Assembly: GCA_020434085.1 (NCBI GenBank)
Contig: JAGRBM010000137.1
Span: forward strand, 1 to 19,715
Direction: 5' to 3'
From: Chrysiogenia bacterium
GTDB taxonomy: Bacteria; JAGRBM01
Length of the DNA stretch: 19,715 nt
Shown here piece after piece: positions 1 through 8,866 of the stretch (positions are counted from its first letter, which is position 1; each line of letters starts with the position of its first letter). The notes beneath the pieces were generated by a model. The model was not told the origin of the DNA. It ran no database searches and saw only the letters and a list, made by a program, of their open reading frames with translations. Made by a program: the position numbers and the translations under genes.

Positions 1-850
1 CGATGGTGTAGAGCGAGGATTCCAGCAGCGCCCTGTAGATCCAGTCCTTCTTCTCGGCCGGCACGTGGCCGTTTCCATACCAGTCCATCATCTTGTGCGC
101 ATCGATGTACTCCATGCAGATGATCGCTTCCTGGCAGTGGTCGTGATAGAGCTCGGGGATGATGACCATTCCCTGCTCGCGTTTATCGGCCAGCAGCTCG
201 CGCATGTGGTCGTGGTTCTTGATCTCGTTGCGGTAGTCGAGTTCCATTCCGATGTATTTGACGAACTCGCCGATGGTCTTGCGATGGTCGATGCCCGAAG
301 TTTCGCGGTAGTAGGCCAGCTCAATGATGCGCACGAAGATGGGGAGCAGAGCCTTGATGACCTTGAGGTCGGTCTGGAAGAACTTGTCGATGCCCGGGTA
401 CTTCACCTTGATGACTGCGTCGCGGCCGTCCTTGAGCGTGACGCGGTGAACCTGGCCGATGGACGCGCAGGCCAGCGGAGTGGGCTCGAACTTCGAAAAA
501 ACTTCCTCGACCGGTTTGCCGTATTCCTCGAGAACTCGCTGGCGAATGGCCTCGGTGCTCGCCACGGGGACACGGTCCTGGACCTTTGTCATTTCCACCA
601 GATACGGGGTCGGCAGCAGCGCCATCTGGGTGGAGAGGAACTGGCCGATCTTGATGTAGACGCCCTTGAGCGTCACGAAGGAGTGATAGAGCCAGGCGGC
701 GTTCTTCTCATGCAGGGCCTCTGCCTTTGCCCGGCGCTCGCCCTTCGGCGTGAGCGGCCTGGTCACCAGTGAGAACCAGACATAACTCCACAGAATGCGG
801 AAGAAGAAGACAACCGACACCACGGTTCGAATGAAGGGATTGTGAAGCAC
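1..850 (-). CDS. ABC1/UbiB-family (AarF-like) atypical kinase, 3' end missing
   Basis: Partial gene running off the left edge; 283 residues are visible. This family is an atypical protein-kinase-like fold linked to ubiquinone synthesis (UbiB) and lipid or quinone homeostasis; the substrate here is unknown. Seen in the translation: a hydrophobic stretch at about residues 9-29, the family KxGQ motif (KIGQ, residues 67-70), the alanine-rich nucleotide loop that replaces the P-loop (ACASIGQVH, about 127-135), the ATP-site lysine in VIKVKYPGI (K148), and a hinge-like MEYIDAHKMMDW near the truncation. The start is GTG at 850: an in-frame stop lies 33 nt upstream, and GGAGG sits 5 nt before the GTG. 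The catalytic loop and the DFG-like metal site would lie beyond the window. It is separated from the acyl-CoA dehydrogenase by a terminator, so it probably has its own promoter, which I could not pick out. It could be UbiB proper or one of the many ABC1 paralogues. Confidence 0.88.
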   Translation of the reverse strand, partial: MLHNPFIRTVVSVVFFFRILWSYVWFSLVTRPLTPKGERRAKAEALHEKNAAWLYHSFVTLKGVYIKIGQFLSTQMALLPTPYLVEMTKVQDRVPVASTEAIRQRVLEEYGKPVEEVFSKFEPTPLACASIGQVHRVTLKDGRDAVIKVKYPGIDKFFQTDLKVIKALLPIFVRIIELAYYRETSGIDHRKTIGEFVKYIGMELDYRNEIKNHDHMRELLADKREQGMVIIPELYHDHCQEAIICMEYIDAHKMMDWYGNGHVPAEKKDWIYRALLESSLYTI

Positions 851-1007
851 CGCAGCCTCCGCGCCCGGCAGGGAAAGATTGATTCACGCGAAGCGGGGAG
901 AATGCCTCCCGGGGCGCGTGAGCCTGAAGCCATGATGTTTGCCGGAACCGCCAGAGAGTCTGCCACGTGGGAGGTCCAAAATCCAGAATCCCTTGTTATT
1001 TCAACGA

Positions 1008-1033
1008 CAAAGGGCCGCATTTGCGGCCCTTTG
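1008..1033 (-). terminator. Hairpin terminator after the acyl-CoA dehydrogenase gene
   Basis: A perfect 11-bp stem (CAAAGGGCCGC at 1008-1018 with GCGGCCCTTTG at 1023-1033) around a 4-nt loop lies 26 nt past the acyl-CoA dehydrogenase stop. On the minus strand it is followed by a mixed T-containing stretch rather than a clean U-tract, so efficiency is uncertain. The stem is strong and well placed. Confidence 0.7.
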
Positions 1034-1059
1034 CAGTAAGTCTGGTTCACTCCGAAAAG

Positions 1060-2199
1060 TTACTTGAGAAGCGCCCGAGAGATCACCACGCGCTGGATCT
1101 CGCTGGTGCCTTCGTAGATCTCGGTGATCTTGGCATCGCGGAAGTGGCGTTCCACCGGGTATTCGGTGGAATAGCCGTTGCCGCCGTGGACCTGGATGGC
1201 CTTGGTGGCGATCCAGTTGGCCGCCTCGGAGGCGTAGACCTTGGCCATGGCGGCAGCGGTGCCGTAGCTGCCGCCGCTGTCCTTGAGAAAGGCGGCCTTG
1301 AGGGTAAGCAGGCGCGCGGCTTCGAGCCGCGTGCCCATATCGGCGATGTAGAAGGCGACGGCCTGGTGCTCGGCAATGGGAACGCCGAAGGCTTCGCGCT
1401 CCTTGGCGTAGTCGCGGGCGGCCTCATAGGCAGCGCGTCCGATGCCAAGCGCCTGGGAGGCGATGCCGATGCGGCCGCCGTCGAGCACCTTCATGGCCAC
1501 CTTGAAACCGCCGCCCACCTGGCCGAGGACCTGGTCGTCACTGAGTTCGCAGTTCTCCAAAATGATCTGGCAGGTGGCCGAGCCGCGGATGCCCAGCTTG
1601 TCCTCGATCTTTCCTATCTGGTAGCCGGGCGTCTTGCAGTCGACGACAAAGGCAGTGATGCCTTTAACGCCCTTGTCGGGGTCGGTCATTGCCATGACCA
1701 GCGCGGTGTCGGCGAACGGGCCGTTGGTGATCCAGTTCTTCGAGCCATTGAGCACCCACTTGTCACCCTTCTTCTCGGCGCGGGTGCGCTGGGCGGCCGC
1801 GTCCGAGCCGGTGTTGGGCTCGGAAAGGCAGAAGCAGCCGAGCTTCTCGCCGCAGGCAAGGGGCTTGAGCCACTTCTCTTTCTGTTCGTCGGTGCCGAAG
1901 TCGTTGATGGCAGCCGATACCAGCGAATTGTTCACGCTCATGATCACGCCGGTCGTCGCGCACGCGGCGCTGATCTCTTCCATGGCCAGCACGTAGCTCA
2001 CGGCGTCCAGACCGGTTCCGTTCCACTGCTCGGGAATGAACATGCCGAGGAATCCCAGCTCGGCCATGCGCTTTACGTTCTCTTTGGGGAAGTAGTGCTC
2101 GCGGTCGACTTTTTCGGCCAGCGGGCGCACTTCCTTTTGCGCGAACTCGCGCGCAGTCTGCTGAATCATGCGTTGGGTTTCAGTGAGTTCAAAGTTCAT
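1060..2199 (-). CDS. Short-chain (butyryl-type) acyl-CoA dehydrogenase
   Basis: FAD-dependent enzyme that introduces the alpha-beta double bond into an acyl-CoA and passes electrons to electron-transfer flavoprotein; first oxidative step of beta-oxidation, or butyryl-CoA dehydrogenase run in reverse. The 379-residue length is the family norm. It shows the first family signature (CLSEPNTGSDAAA, about 124-136) and the second near the C-terminus (QVHGGNGYSTEYPVER). The catalytic base is Glu363 in IYEGTSEIQ, the position used by short-chain and butyryl enzymes rather than by isovaleryl- or long-chain ones. Start ATG at 2199 has AGGA 8 nt upstream. It lies 15 nt downstream of the enoyl-CoA hydratase gene, so the two form a transcription unit for consecutive steps. 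No etfAB is visible here. Chain-length or branched-chain preference cannot be read from the sequence. Confidence 0.95.
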   Translation of the reverse strand: MNFELTETQRMIQQTAREFAQKEVRPLAEKVDREHYFPKENVKRMAELGFLGMFIPEQWNGTGLDAVSYVLAMEEISAACATTGVIMSVNNSLVSAAINDFGTDEQKEKWLKPLACGEKLGCFCLSEPNTGSDAAAQRTRAEKKGDKWVLNGSKNWITNGPFADTALVMAMTDPDKGVKGITAFVVDCKTPGYQIGKIEDKLGIRGSATCQIILENCELSDDQVLGQVGGGFKVAMKVLDGGRIGIASQALGIGRAAYEAARDYAKEREAFGVPIAEHQAVAFYIADMGTRLEAARLLTLKAAFLKDSGGSYGTAAAMAKVYASEAANWIATKAIQVHGGNGYSTEYPVERHFRDAKITEIYEGTSEIQRVVISRALLK

Positions 2200-2214
2200 G
2201 GTTCTGATCCTGTG

Positions 2215-2997
2215 TTACTTGCCCTGGAAATCGGCCTTGCGCTTGGAGAGGAAGGCGTCGATTCCCTCGGCGGTATCGGCAGTGGTGAAACATTTCCCAA
2301 ACAGCGCGAGCTCGCGATCGAGCCCGGCCTGGAATCCCTCGCGCATGCCGGTGTCGATGGCCTGCTTGGCAAAGCGGATGGCTTCGGGCCCGCGCGAGGC
2401 GATGGTTTCGGCGAGCTTGCGCGCCTCGCTCATCAGGTCCTCGGGCGCGATGACCGCGTCGGCCAGACCGATGGCCAGCGCCTCGTCGGCCTTGATGTGA
2501 TTGCCCGAGAAAACGAGCTGCTTGGCGCGGCCCGGGCCCACGCGGCGGGCAAGGCGCTGCGTGCCGCCCCAACCGGGAATCAGGCCCAGGGTCACTTCGG
2601 GAAGGCCGAGTTTGGCCTTGGAGCTTGCCAGCAGGATGTCGCAGGCCAGCGCCACTTCGAGGCCGCCGCCAAGGGCAAAACCGTTGACCGCGGCAATGGT
2701 CGGGCGCGGGCAGGCGGCAATGGCGTTCATGGTGGCATGGCCGACCTTGCCCCAGTCGGTGCCTTCGGACTCACCCATGCCCTTCATGTATTCGATGTCG
2801 GCGCCGGCGGCGAAGGCTTTCTCGCCCGCGCCAGTAACGATCACCGCGCGAAGCGATTCATCCTTCGACAACTCGCCGAAGGCCTTCTGGATTTCTTCGT
2901 GAAGCGGCTTGTTGAGCGCGTTGAGCGCCTGGGGACGGTTCAGGGTCACCAGGGCAATGCCGCCCTCGATCTGCAGCTCGAGATGCTCGTAGGACAC
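2215..2997 (-). CDS. Enoyl-CoA hydratase (crotonase family)
   Basis: Hydrates trans-2-enoyl-CoA to 3-hydroxyacyl-CoA, the step after the dehydrogenase encoded just downstream. With GTG at 2997 the product is 260 residues, the typical single-domain crotonase length. Both catalytic glutamates of hydratases are present: Glu114 in FALGGGLEVALACD and Glu134 in GLPEVTLGLIPGWGGTQR. The oxyanion-hole segment is AFAAGADI (about 61-68). I prefer the GTG because GGAG sits 8 nt before it and the family homology begins directly after it (SYEHLELQIEGGIALVTLNRP). A longer ATG start at 3081 would add 28 proline- and arginine-rich residues with no family counterpart. Having both Glu residues argues for true hydratase activity rather than an isomerase or a divergent crotonase. 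The substrate is probably short-chain (crotonyl-CoA), judged from its neighbour. Confidence 0.93.
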   Translation of the reverse strand: MSYEHLELQIEGGIALVTLNRPQALNALNKPLHEEIQKAFGELSKDESLRAVIVTGAGEKAFAAGADIEYMKGMGESEGTDWGKVGHATMNAIAACPRPTIAAVNGFALGGGLEVALACDILLASSKAKLGLPEVTLGLIPGWGGTQRLARRVGPGRAKQLVFSGNHIKADEALAIGLADAVIAPEDLMSEARKLAETIASRGPEAIRFAKQAIDTGMREGFQAGLDRELALFGKCFTTADTAEGIDAFLSKRKADFQGK

Positions 2998-3047
2998 GGT
3001 GGGTTCTCCTTGAGAAAGCGGCGCGTCGGGGGCGCCTGAGGCCGGGC

Positions 3048-3076
3048 AGACTAGACGCGCGCGCCCGCGTGGGCAA
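3048..3076 (-). promoter_or_regulatory. Candidate promoter for the hydratase-dehydrogenase pair
   Basis: Reading the minus strand, TTGCCC (3071-3076) is followed after exactly 17 nt by TAGTCT (3048-3053), about 50 nt before the GTG start. The -35 matches the sigma70 consensus at 4 of 6 positions and the -10 at 3 of 6. Spacing is ideal but the -10 is weak, so this is tentative. Confidence 0.3.
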
Positions 3077-3095
3077 GGCACTGGGGCCGCGCGCT

Positions 3096-3111
3096 CTGAC
3101 GGGTGCGTCAG
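3096..3111 (-). terminator. Possible weak hairpin after purN
   Basis: CTGACG (3096-3101) and CGTCAG (3106-3111) can form a 6-bp stem with a 4-nt loop 10 nt past the purN stop. There is no U-tract, so it could be a weak or Rho-dependent site, or chance. Confidence 0.3.
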
Positions 3112-3121
3112 CGCGTGTTGG

Positions 3122-3733
3122 CTATTTCTCGACGATTACGCGGCGTCCTTCGCGGCGGATTCTGCCGCGGGCGAAGTCCGCGATGACCCGCGGGTAGAGG
3201 GTGTGCTCGATCTTGTGAATGCGCGCTTCGAGGGCGTCGAGGCTCTCGCCCTCTTCAATGGCAAGCGCCTGCTGCGCGATGATGGGCCCGGTATCCATTC
3301 CCTCGTCGACGAAATGGACGCTCACACCCGTGACTTTCACGCCGTAGTCCCAGGCATCCTTGATCCCGTGGACGCCGGGGAAGGCCGGCAGCAGGGCAGG
3401 GTGGATGTTGATGACTTTGTCTGGGAACGCGCGGAGGAAGACCGGGCTGAGCATGCGCATGTAGCCGGCCAGCGCGATGAGGTCGGGGGCGTAGGCCCGG
3501 AGGCGCTCCACCACGGCTGCGTCGAACTCCTCCCGCGCGGCGTAGTCCTTGTGGGAGACGATTTCGGTGGGAATCTTGGCGCCGGCCGCGCGTTCAAGGA
3601 CGCGCGCGCCGGGCACGTTGCAGAGCAGGCAGACGATCTGCGCGCCGGCCTCCGTGAGGGCGGCCGAGTCGAGCATGGCCTGGAAGTTCGAGCCCGAGCC
3701 CGAGGCCAGCACTGCCACGCGCAACTTCACCAT
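3122..3733 (-). CDS. purN: Phosphoribosylglycinamide formyltransferase (GART)
   Basis: Transfers the formyl group from 10-formyl-tetrahydrofolate to GAR in de novo purine synthesis. The product is 203 residues when started at ATG 3733, matching the usual PurN length. Seen: the N-terminal phosphate-binding loop (VAVLASGSGSNF, residues 6-17), and the catalytic triad Asn109 and His111 in INIHPALLP plus Asp147 in DEGMDTGPII. The spacing is the same as in E. coli PurN (106/108/144), shifted by 3. The start codon lies inside the end of purM (shared ATGGTGA, 7-nt overlap), indicating translational coupling. An upstream in-frame ATG at 3814 would add 27 unrelated residues and overlap purM by 88 nt, so I reject it. 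The order purM-purN is the classical operon arrangement. Confidence 0.96.
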   Translation of the reverse strand: MVKLRVAVLASGSGSNFQAMLDSAALTEAGAQIVCLLCNVPGARVLERAAGAKIPTEIVSHKDYAAREEFDAAVVERLRAYAPDLIALAGYMRMLSPVFLRAFPDKVINIHPALLPAFPGVHGIKDAWDYGVKVTGVSVHFVDEGMDTGPIIAQQALAIEEGESLDALEARIHKIEHTLYPRVIADFARGRIRREGRRVIVEK

Positions 3734-4815
3734 GTGATCTCGAATGCCTCGTCCCCGCTCTTGCGTCGGGCTAAGTCGCCGATGATCCAGGCGGGGGTCT
3801 TGTGCGCCTTGCACAGGGCAAGGATTTTCGGCGCATCCTTCTCGGCGGCGATGATGGTGAAGCCAACTCCGCAGTTGAAGGTTTTGAGCATCTCGGCGTC
3901 CGCGACATTGCCCTGCTCCTGGAGAAACTCAAAGAGCGGGCTGCGCGGCCAGGCGCCGCGCGTTACGCGTGCCTTGAGCGAGCCGGGCAGCACGCGGGGG
4001 AGGTTGCCGATCAGGCCGCCGCCGGTGATGTGGGCAAAACCCTTGGCGAGCCCCTTGCGATGAAGCTCCAGCGCGAGTGGGACGTAGATCTTTGTGGGTT
4101 CGAGCAGATATTGGCCCAGCGTCTTCTTCGCGCCGGGGCGCAGCGGTTTCTTCAGGGAGAGTCCACGCGTCTCGATGATCTTGCGCACGAGCGAGAAACC
4201 ATTGGAGTGGACGCCCGAGCTGGCAAGCCCGATGACCACGTCGCCGGCGCGCATGGCCTTTGCGGGCAGCAGTTGCTTGCGCTCGGCGATGCCGACAGAA
4301 AAACCGGCAAGGTCGTACTCGCCCGGCGCGTACATGCCTGGCATCTCGGCGGTCTCCCCGCCCACGAGCGCGCAGCCCGAGAGCTTGCAGCCTTTGGCGA
4401 TTCCCTTGACGACCTGCGTGCCGATAGCGGGTTTGAGCTTTCCAGTCGAAAAGTAGTCGAGGAAGAACAGGGGCTCGGCGCCCTGGACGACGATGTCATT
4501 GACGCACATCGCGACGAGATCGATGCCGATCGTGTCATGCTTGTTCATCTCGAAGGCCAGCTTGAGCTTGGTGCCCACGCCGTCGGTTCCCGAGACGAGC
4601 ACCGGATCGCGGTAGCCCTTGGGAATGGCAAAGAGGGAGCCGAAGCCGCCGAGCGGCGCGAGGACTTCGGGGCGGCGGGTCGCCTTTGCCAGCGGGGCGA
4701 TCTTTCCGATGAAAGCGTCGCCGGTCTCAATGCTGACGCCTGCATCAGCGTAACTCAGCCGTTTCGCCGGACGTCTGGACGGACTCTTACGGGTGGTCTT
4801 TTTTGCTTGGGCCAT
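3727..4815 (-). CDS. purM: Phosphoribosylformylglycinamidine cyclo-ligase (AIR synthetase)
   Basis: ATP-dependent ring closure of FGAM to AIR, the fifth step of de novo purine synthesis. 362 residues, slightly longer than the usual 340-350 because of a basic N-terminal tail (residues 1-19 contain nine Lys or Arg). The conserved fold then starts at SYADAGVSIETGD (about 21-33). Other family blocks: SGTDGVGTKLKLAFE, IDLVAMCVNDIVVQGAEPLFFLDY, the glycine-rich GGETAEMPGMY, and GLASSGVHSNGFSLVR. The start ATG at 4815 has GAGG about 10 nt upstream. It is the first gene of a purMN unit and diverges from the CBS gene across a spacer of about 300 bp. The basic tail resembles the one on Fhs in this window and is the only odd feature. 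Confidence 0.97.
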   Translation of the reverse strand: MAQAKKTTRKSPSRRPAKRLSYADAGVSIETGDAFIGKIAPLAKATRRPEVLAPLGGFGSLFAIPKGYRDPVLVSGTDGVGTKLKLAFEMNKHDTIGIDLVAMCVNDIVVQGAEPLFFLDYFSTGKLKPAIGTQVVKGIAKGCKLSGCALVGGETAEMPGMYAPGEYDLAGFSVGIAERKQLLPAKAMRAGDVVIGLASSGVHSNGFSLVRKIIETRGLSLKKPLRPGAKKTLGQYLLEPTKIYVPLALELHRKGLAKGFAHITGGGLIGNLPRVLPGSLKARVTRGAWPRSPLFEFLQEQGNVADAEMLKTFNCGVGFTIIAAEKDAPKILALCKAHKTPAWIIGDLARRKSGDEAFEITW

Positions 4816-4845
4816 GCTCTGGTTGCCTCGTTTGTCGGCGTCTCT

Positions 4846-4874
4846 TACCTACTTGCCCGTTGGCGGGCCGTCAA
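4846..4874 (-). promoter_or_regulatory. Candidate purM promoter (good -35, poor -10)
   Basis: On the minus strand TTGACG (4869-4874) precedes TAGGTA (4846-4851) by 17 nt, about 30 nt before purM. The -35 matches 5 of 6 consensus positions, the -10 only 2 of 6. The spacer contains a short palindrome (GCCCG-CCAA-CGGGC on the minus strand). No obvious PurR box or riboswitch fold was recognised. Confidence 0.3.
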
Positions 4875-4962
4875 CGAGAAAGGCGAGAGCGCCGCCTCTG
4901 CGCCGGATTTTGCCCGGCAATCAAATCGTTTCATGGACGCCGCAACGGGGCAATCTTCGCGG

Positions 4963-4991
4963 TTGCGGCGCCTGCGCCCGGGGCATACAAT
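4963..4991 (+). promoter_or_regulatory. Candidate promoter for the CBS-domain gene
   Basis: TTGCGG (4963-4968), a 17-nt spacer and TACAAT (4986-4991) form a reasonable sigma70-type promoter. The -10 matches 5 of 6 positions; the -35 matches 3. It would give a 5' leader of roughly 125 nt before the ATG at 5124. The leader ends in a strong ribosome-binding site (AAGGAGGG, 4-5 nt before the ATG). The leader length leaves room for regulation, but I see no recognisable riboswitch. Confidence 0.45.
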
Positions 4992-5123
4992 GAAGTTTGT
5001 TGAGACGCATCCGCCCGGCGTTCGAGCCGAACCCAGAGAAACCGGGCTGGCGCGTGCTCTCACCTGCACCGCAAACGGCCTGCCATTTCGGCGGTTGGCG
5101 CAGGTCCCGGGAAGGAGGGTCCC

Positions 5124-5654
5124 ATGATCGAAGAAAGCCTTGAAGAGATCGACGAATCGTATGCGCCCGATCCAACGGCGCCCAGTAACGAACTCGAAGC
5201 CTATCTCAAAGATCCCATCACCACGCTCTCGGCCGTAGATGTCGTGACCATTGGTTCGGGTGCCACGCTGCAGGAAGCAGTGGACCTGATGAACAGCAAG
5301 CGCATCGGCGCCCTACTGGTCGTCGATGGCGGCAAGATCACCGGTATCTTTACCGAGCGCGACGTGCTCACCAAGATCGTCGGACGCCAGCTCAAGCTGA
5401 GCGAGCACAAGGTCGGTGATTACATGACGAAGGACCCCGAGACCCTGCCGGAATCGGCGATCGTGGCCTTTGCGCTCAATAAGATGGTTGTCGGCGGATT
5501 CCGTCACGTGCCCATTGTGGACAAGAACGGCAAGGCCACCGGCATTGTGAGCATGCGTGAGATCATGGACCATCTGGTGGACCACTTCTCCGAAGTCATT
5601 CTCAACCTGCCGCCCGAGCCGGACCTGGCATTCCGTGGTCGTGACGGAGGCTGA
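5124..5654 (+). CDS. Stand-alone two-CBS-domain protein
   Basis: 176-residue cytoplasmic protein made almost only of a CBS pair (Bateman module). CBS 1 spans about residues 35-90 (LSAVDVVTIGSGATLQEAVD through GIFTERDVLTKIVG). CBS 2 spans about 98-155 (VGDYMTKDPETLPESAIVAF through GIVSMREIMDHLVDHF). Such modules bind adenine nucleotides and act as energy sensors; the -TERD- and -SMRE- ends carry the Asp or Glu that typically contacts ribose. There is no fused catalytic or transport domain, so it probably works in trans on a partner not identifiable here. The N-terminus is acidic (MIEESLEEIDESYAPDP) and the C-terminus short and glycine-rich. The gene is monocistronic: its own promoter candidate lies upstream, a very strong ribosome-binding site precedes the ATG, and a terminator follows within 15 nt. 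Ligand and target are unknown. Confidence 0.92.
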   Translation: MIEESLEEIDESYAPDPTAPSNELEAYLKDPITTLSAVDVVTIGSGATLQEAVDLMNSKRIGALLVVDGGKITGIFTERDVLTKIVGRQLKLSEHKVGDYMTKDPETLPESAIVAFALNKMVVGGFRHVPIVDKNGKATGIVSMREIMDHLVDHFSEVILNLPPEPDLAFRGRDGG

Positions 5655-5668
5655 GCCAAGTCAGCAAT

Positions 5669-5699
5669 AAAAAAAGCCCGCCGGAAGGCGGGCTTTTTT
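5669..5699. terminator. Bidirectional intrinsic terminator
   Basis: Stem GCCCGCC (5676-5682), loop GGAA, GGCGGGC (5687-5693), flanked by seven A on the left and six T on the right. It is a textbook Rho-independent terminator on both strands and serves the convergent CBS-domain gene and korB. Confidence 0.97.
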
Positions 5700-5716
5700 G
5701 TGTTCGCTTGCGGGGC

Positions 5717-6733
5717 TTACTGGACGGTCCAGGTCTCGGAATCCATGAGCAGGTCGCGGATCTCTCCGACACCCTTCTTCTGCACGGCTTCTTCTTCCTG
5801 ATCGAGCAGCATCTCGTGATAGGCCGGGCGGCGGATGGCGCGGATGACGCCGAGCGGAACCGGATACTCGGGCGCGTGCATGCGGCTGAGTAGCATGGAG
5901 AGCGCCGGGTCCGGGTCGGACTCGTTGTGGACGAGCAGGTCGCTCTCGCTCACACCGTCGCCGAGCTGCACGACTTCGAGCTTGGTGCCGCGGATGCGGA
6001 TGCCCTTGTCACTGTCCTTGCCGAAGATCATCGGCTTACCGTCTTCGAGGATCAGCGACATATCGTCCCGCACGCTACGGTCGGTCACGTCCTTGAACGC
6101 ACCATCGTTGAAGATCACGCAGTTCTGGTAGATCTCAATGATGGCCGAGCCCTTGTGGTCGGCGGCGCGGCGAAGCATCTCGGCCAGGTGCTTGGGATTG
6201 GTGTCCACCGTGCGGGCCACGAAGGTCGCTTCAGAGGCCAGCGCCAGGGGCACGGGCTGGATCGGGTAATCGACCGAGCCCATGGGGGTGCTCTTGGTCT
6301 TCTTGCCCATCTCTGAAGTGGGTGAATACTGGCCCTTGGTCAGGCCGTAAATCTCGTTGTTGAAGAGCAGGATCTTGAGATCCATGTTGCGGCGAAGCGC
6401 GTGGATGAGGTGATTGCCGCCGATGGAGAGGCCGTCGCCGTCACCGGTGATGACCCAGACCTGCAGGTTGGGGTTGGCAATCTTCACGCCGCTGGCCAGC
6501 GCCGGGGCGCGGCCGTGGATCGTGTGAAACCCGTAGGTATTCATGTAGTAGGGGAAACGCGAGGAACACCCGATGCCCGAGATGAACGCGAAGTTCTCGC
6601 GGGCGATGCCCAGCTCGGGCAGCACCTTCTGGACCTGGGCGAGGATCGAGTAATCCCCGCAACCCGGGCACCAGCGAACGTCCTGGTCGCTGACGAAGTC
6701 CTTGCGGTCGAGTTTGACGGCTTCTTCACTCAT
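5717..6733 (-). CDS. korB: 2-oxoacid:ferredoxin oxidoreductase, beta subunit
   Basis: Thiamine-diphosphate and [4Fe-4S] subunit of the enzyme that oxidatively decarboxylates a 2-oxoacid (most likely 2-oxoglutarate) to acyl-CoA while reducing ferredoxin. 338 residues, normal for the two-subunit KorAB type. The ThDP motif is GDGDGLSIGGNHLIHALRRN (97-116), followed by the family-typical NNEIYGLTKGQYSPTS. The four cysteines expected for the cluster are Cys22 and Cys25 (WCPGCGD), Cys56 (GIGCSS) and Cys205 (YQNC). ATG start at 6733; korA ends 27 nt upstream, so the two are co-transcribed. There is no separate ferredoxin-like delta subunit, consistent with the KorAB class. Substrate specificity is inferred from subunit type: KorAB-like enzymes also include broad 2-oxoacid enzymes. 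Confidence 0.93.
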   Translation of the reverse strand: MSEEAVKLDRKDFVSDQDVRWCPGCGDYSILAQVQKVLPELGIARENFAFISGIGCSSRFPYYMNTYGFHTIHGRAPALASGVKIANPNLQVWVITGDGDGLSIGGNHLIHALRRNMDLKILLFNNEIYGLTKGQYSPTSEMGKKTKSTPMGSVDYPIQPVPLALASEATFVARTVDTNPKHLAEMLRRAADHKGSAIIEIYQNCVIFNDGAFKDVTDRSVRDDMSLILEDGKPMIFGKDSDKGIRIRGTKLEVVQLGDGVSESDLLVHNESDPDPALSMLLSRMHAPEYPVPLGVIRAIRRPAYHEMLLDQEEEAVQKKGVGEIRDLLMDSETWTVQ

Positions 6734-6760
6734 GCTTGTGTCTCTTCTTTCCAGGCCTGC

Positions 6761-8647
<1,887 letters not shown>

Positions 8648-8660
8648 TTCGGCTTCCTTA

Positions 8661-8711
8661 ACCCTATCTAATATATGTGGAACAGCGCCTGACTGCCGTT
8701 CCGTATAGGGT
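8661..8711. repeat. Inverted repeat straddling the korAB transcription start
   Basis: ACCCTAT (8661-8667) and ATAGGGT (8705-8711) are perfect inverse copies 37 nt apart. One covers the -10 element and the other lies in the leader just before the ribosome-binding site. Between them is an AT-rich patch (TAATATATG) unusual for this GC-rich DNA. The geometry suits a dimeric or looping regulator; which one is unknown. Confidence 0.4.
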
Positions 8712-8730
8712 CACGAATGAAAAAAGTCAA
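8702..8730 (-). promoter_or_regulatory. Probable korAB promoter
   Basis: On the minus strand TTGACT (8725-8730), then 17 nt, then TATACG (8702-8707): 5 of 6 and 4 of 6 consensus matches at ideal spacing. It predicts a leader of about 45-50 nt before the GTG of korA. The -10 overlaps one arm (8705-8711) of a 7-bp perfect inverted repeat whose other arm is at 8661-8667, suggesting an operator. A second inverted repeat (GCCAGA 8742-8747 with TCTGGC 8754-8759) lies just upstream of the -35. Confidence 0.6.
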
Positions 8731-8819
8731 AGATTTCGGGGGCCAGAGGGGCATCTGGCGGCATTTTGTAACGCGCTGCGCAGAGTAGAAGATTGCGCTG
8801 CCGGTGCCGCGGATGTGCG

Positions 8820-8857
8820 CGCGCCCGGGCGGGCGCGGCCAGGCGCGGCCAGGCGCC
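8820..8857 (-). repeat. GC hairpin and short 10-bp tandem repeat after fhs
   Basis: Just past the fhs stop (8867) lie a 10-nt unit AGGCGCGGCC repeated about two and a half times (about 8831-8857) and a 7-bp stem CGCGCCC (8820-8826) with GGGCGCG (8831-8837). There is no U-tract. It may act as a Rho-dependent or weak terminator for fhs. Confidence 0.4.
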
Positions 8858-8866
8858 GACCCCGGC

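Noticed and set aside
65-772. 235-codon plus-strand frame at the left edge
   Set aside because: Opposite the ABC1/UbiB-family gene, which shows KxGQ and the alanine-rich loop.
967-3039. 690-codon plus-strand open frame opposite the acyl-CoA dehydrogenase and hydratase
   Set aside because: Shadow of two certain minus-strand genes in GC-rich DNA; no family resemblance, and it crosses a terminator.
3734-3814. Upstream ATG start for purN
   Set aside because: Would lie 88 nt inside purM and add residues without family counterpart; ATG 3733 gives the normal length.
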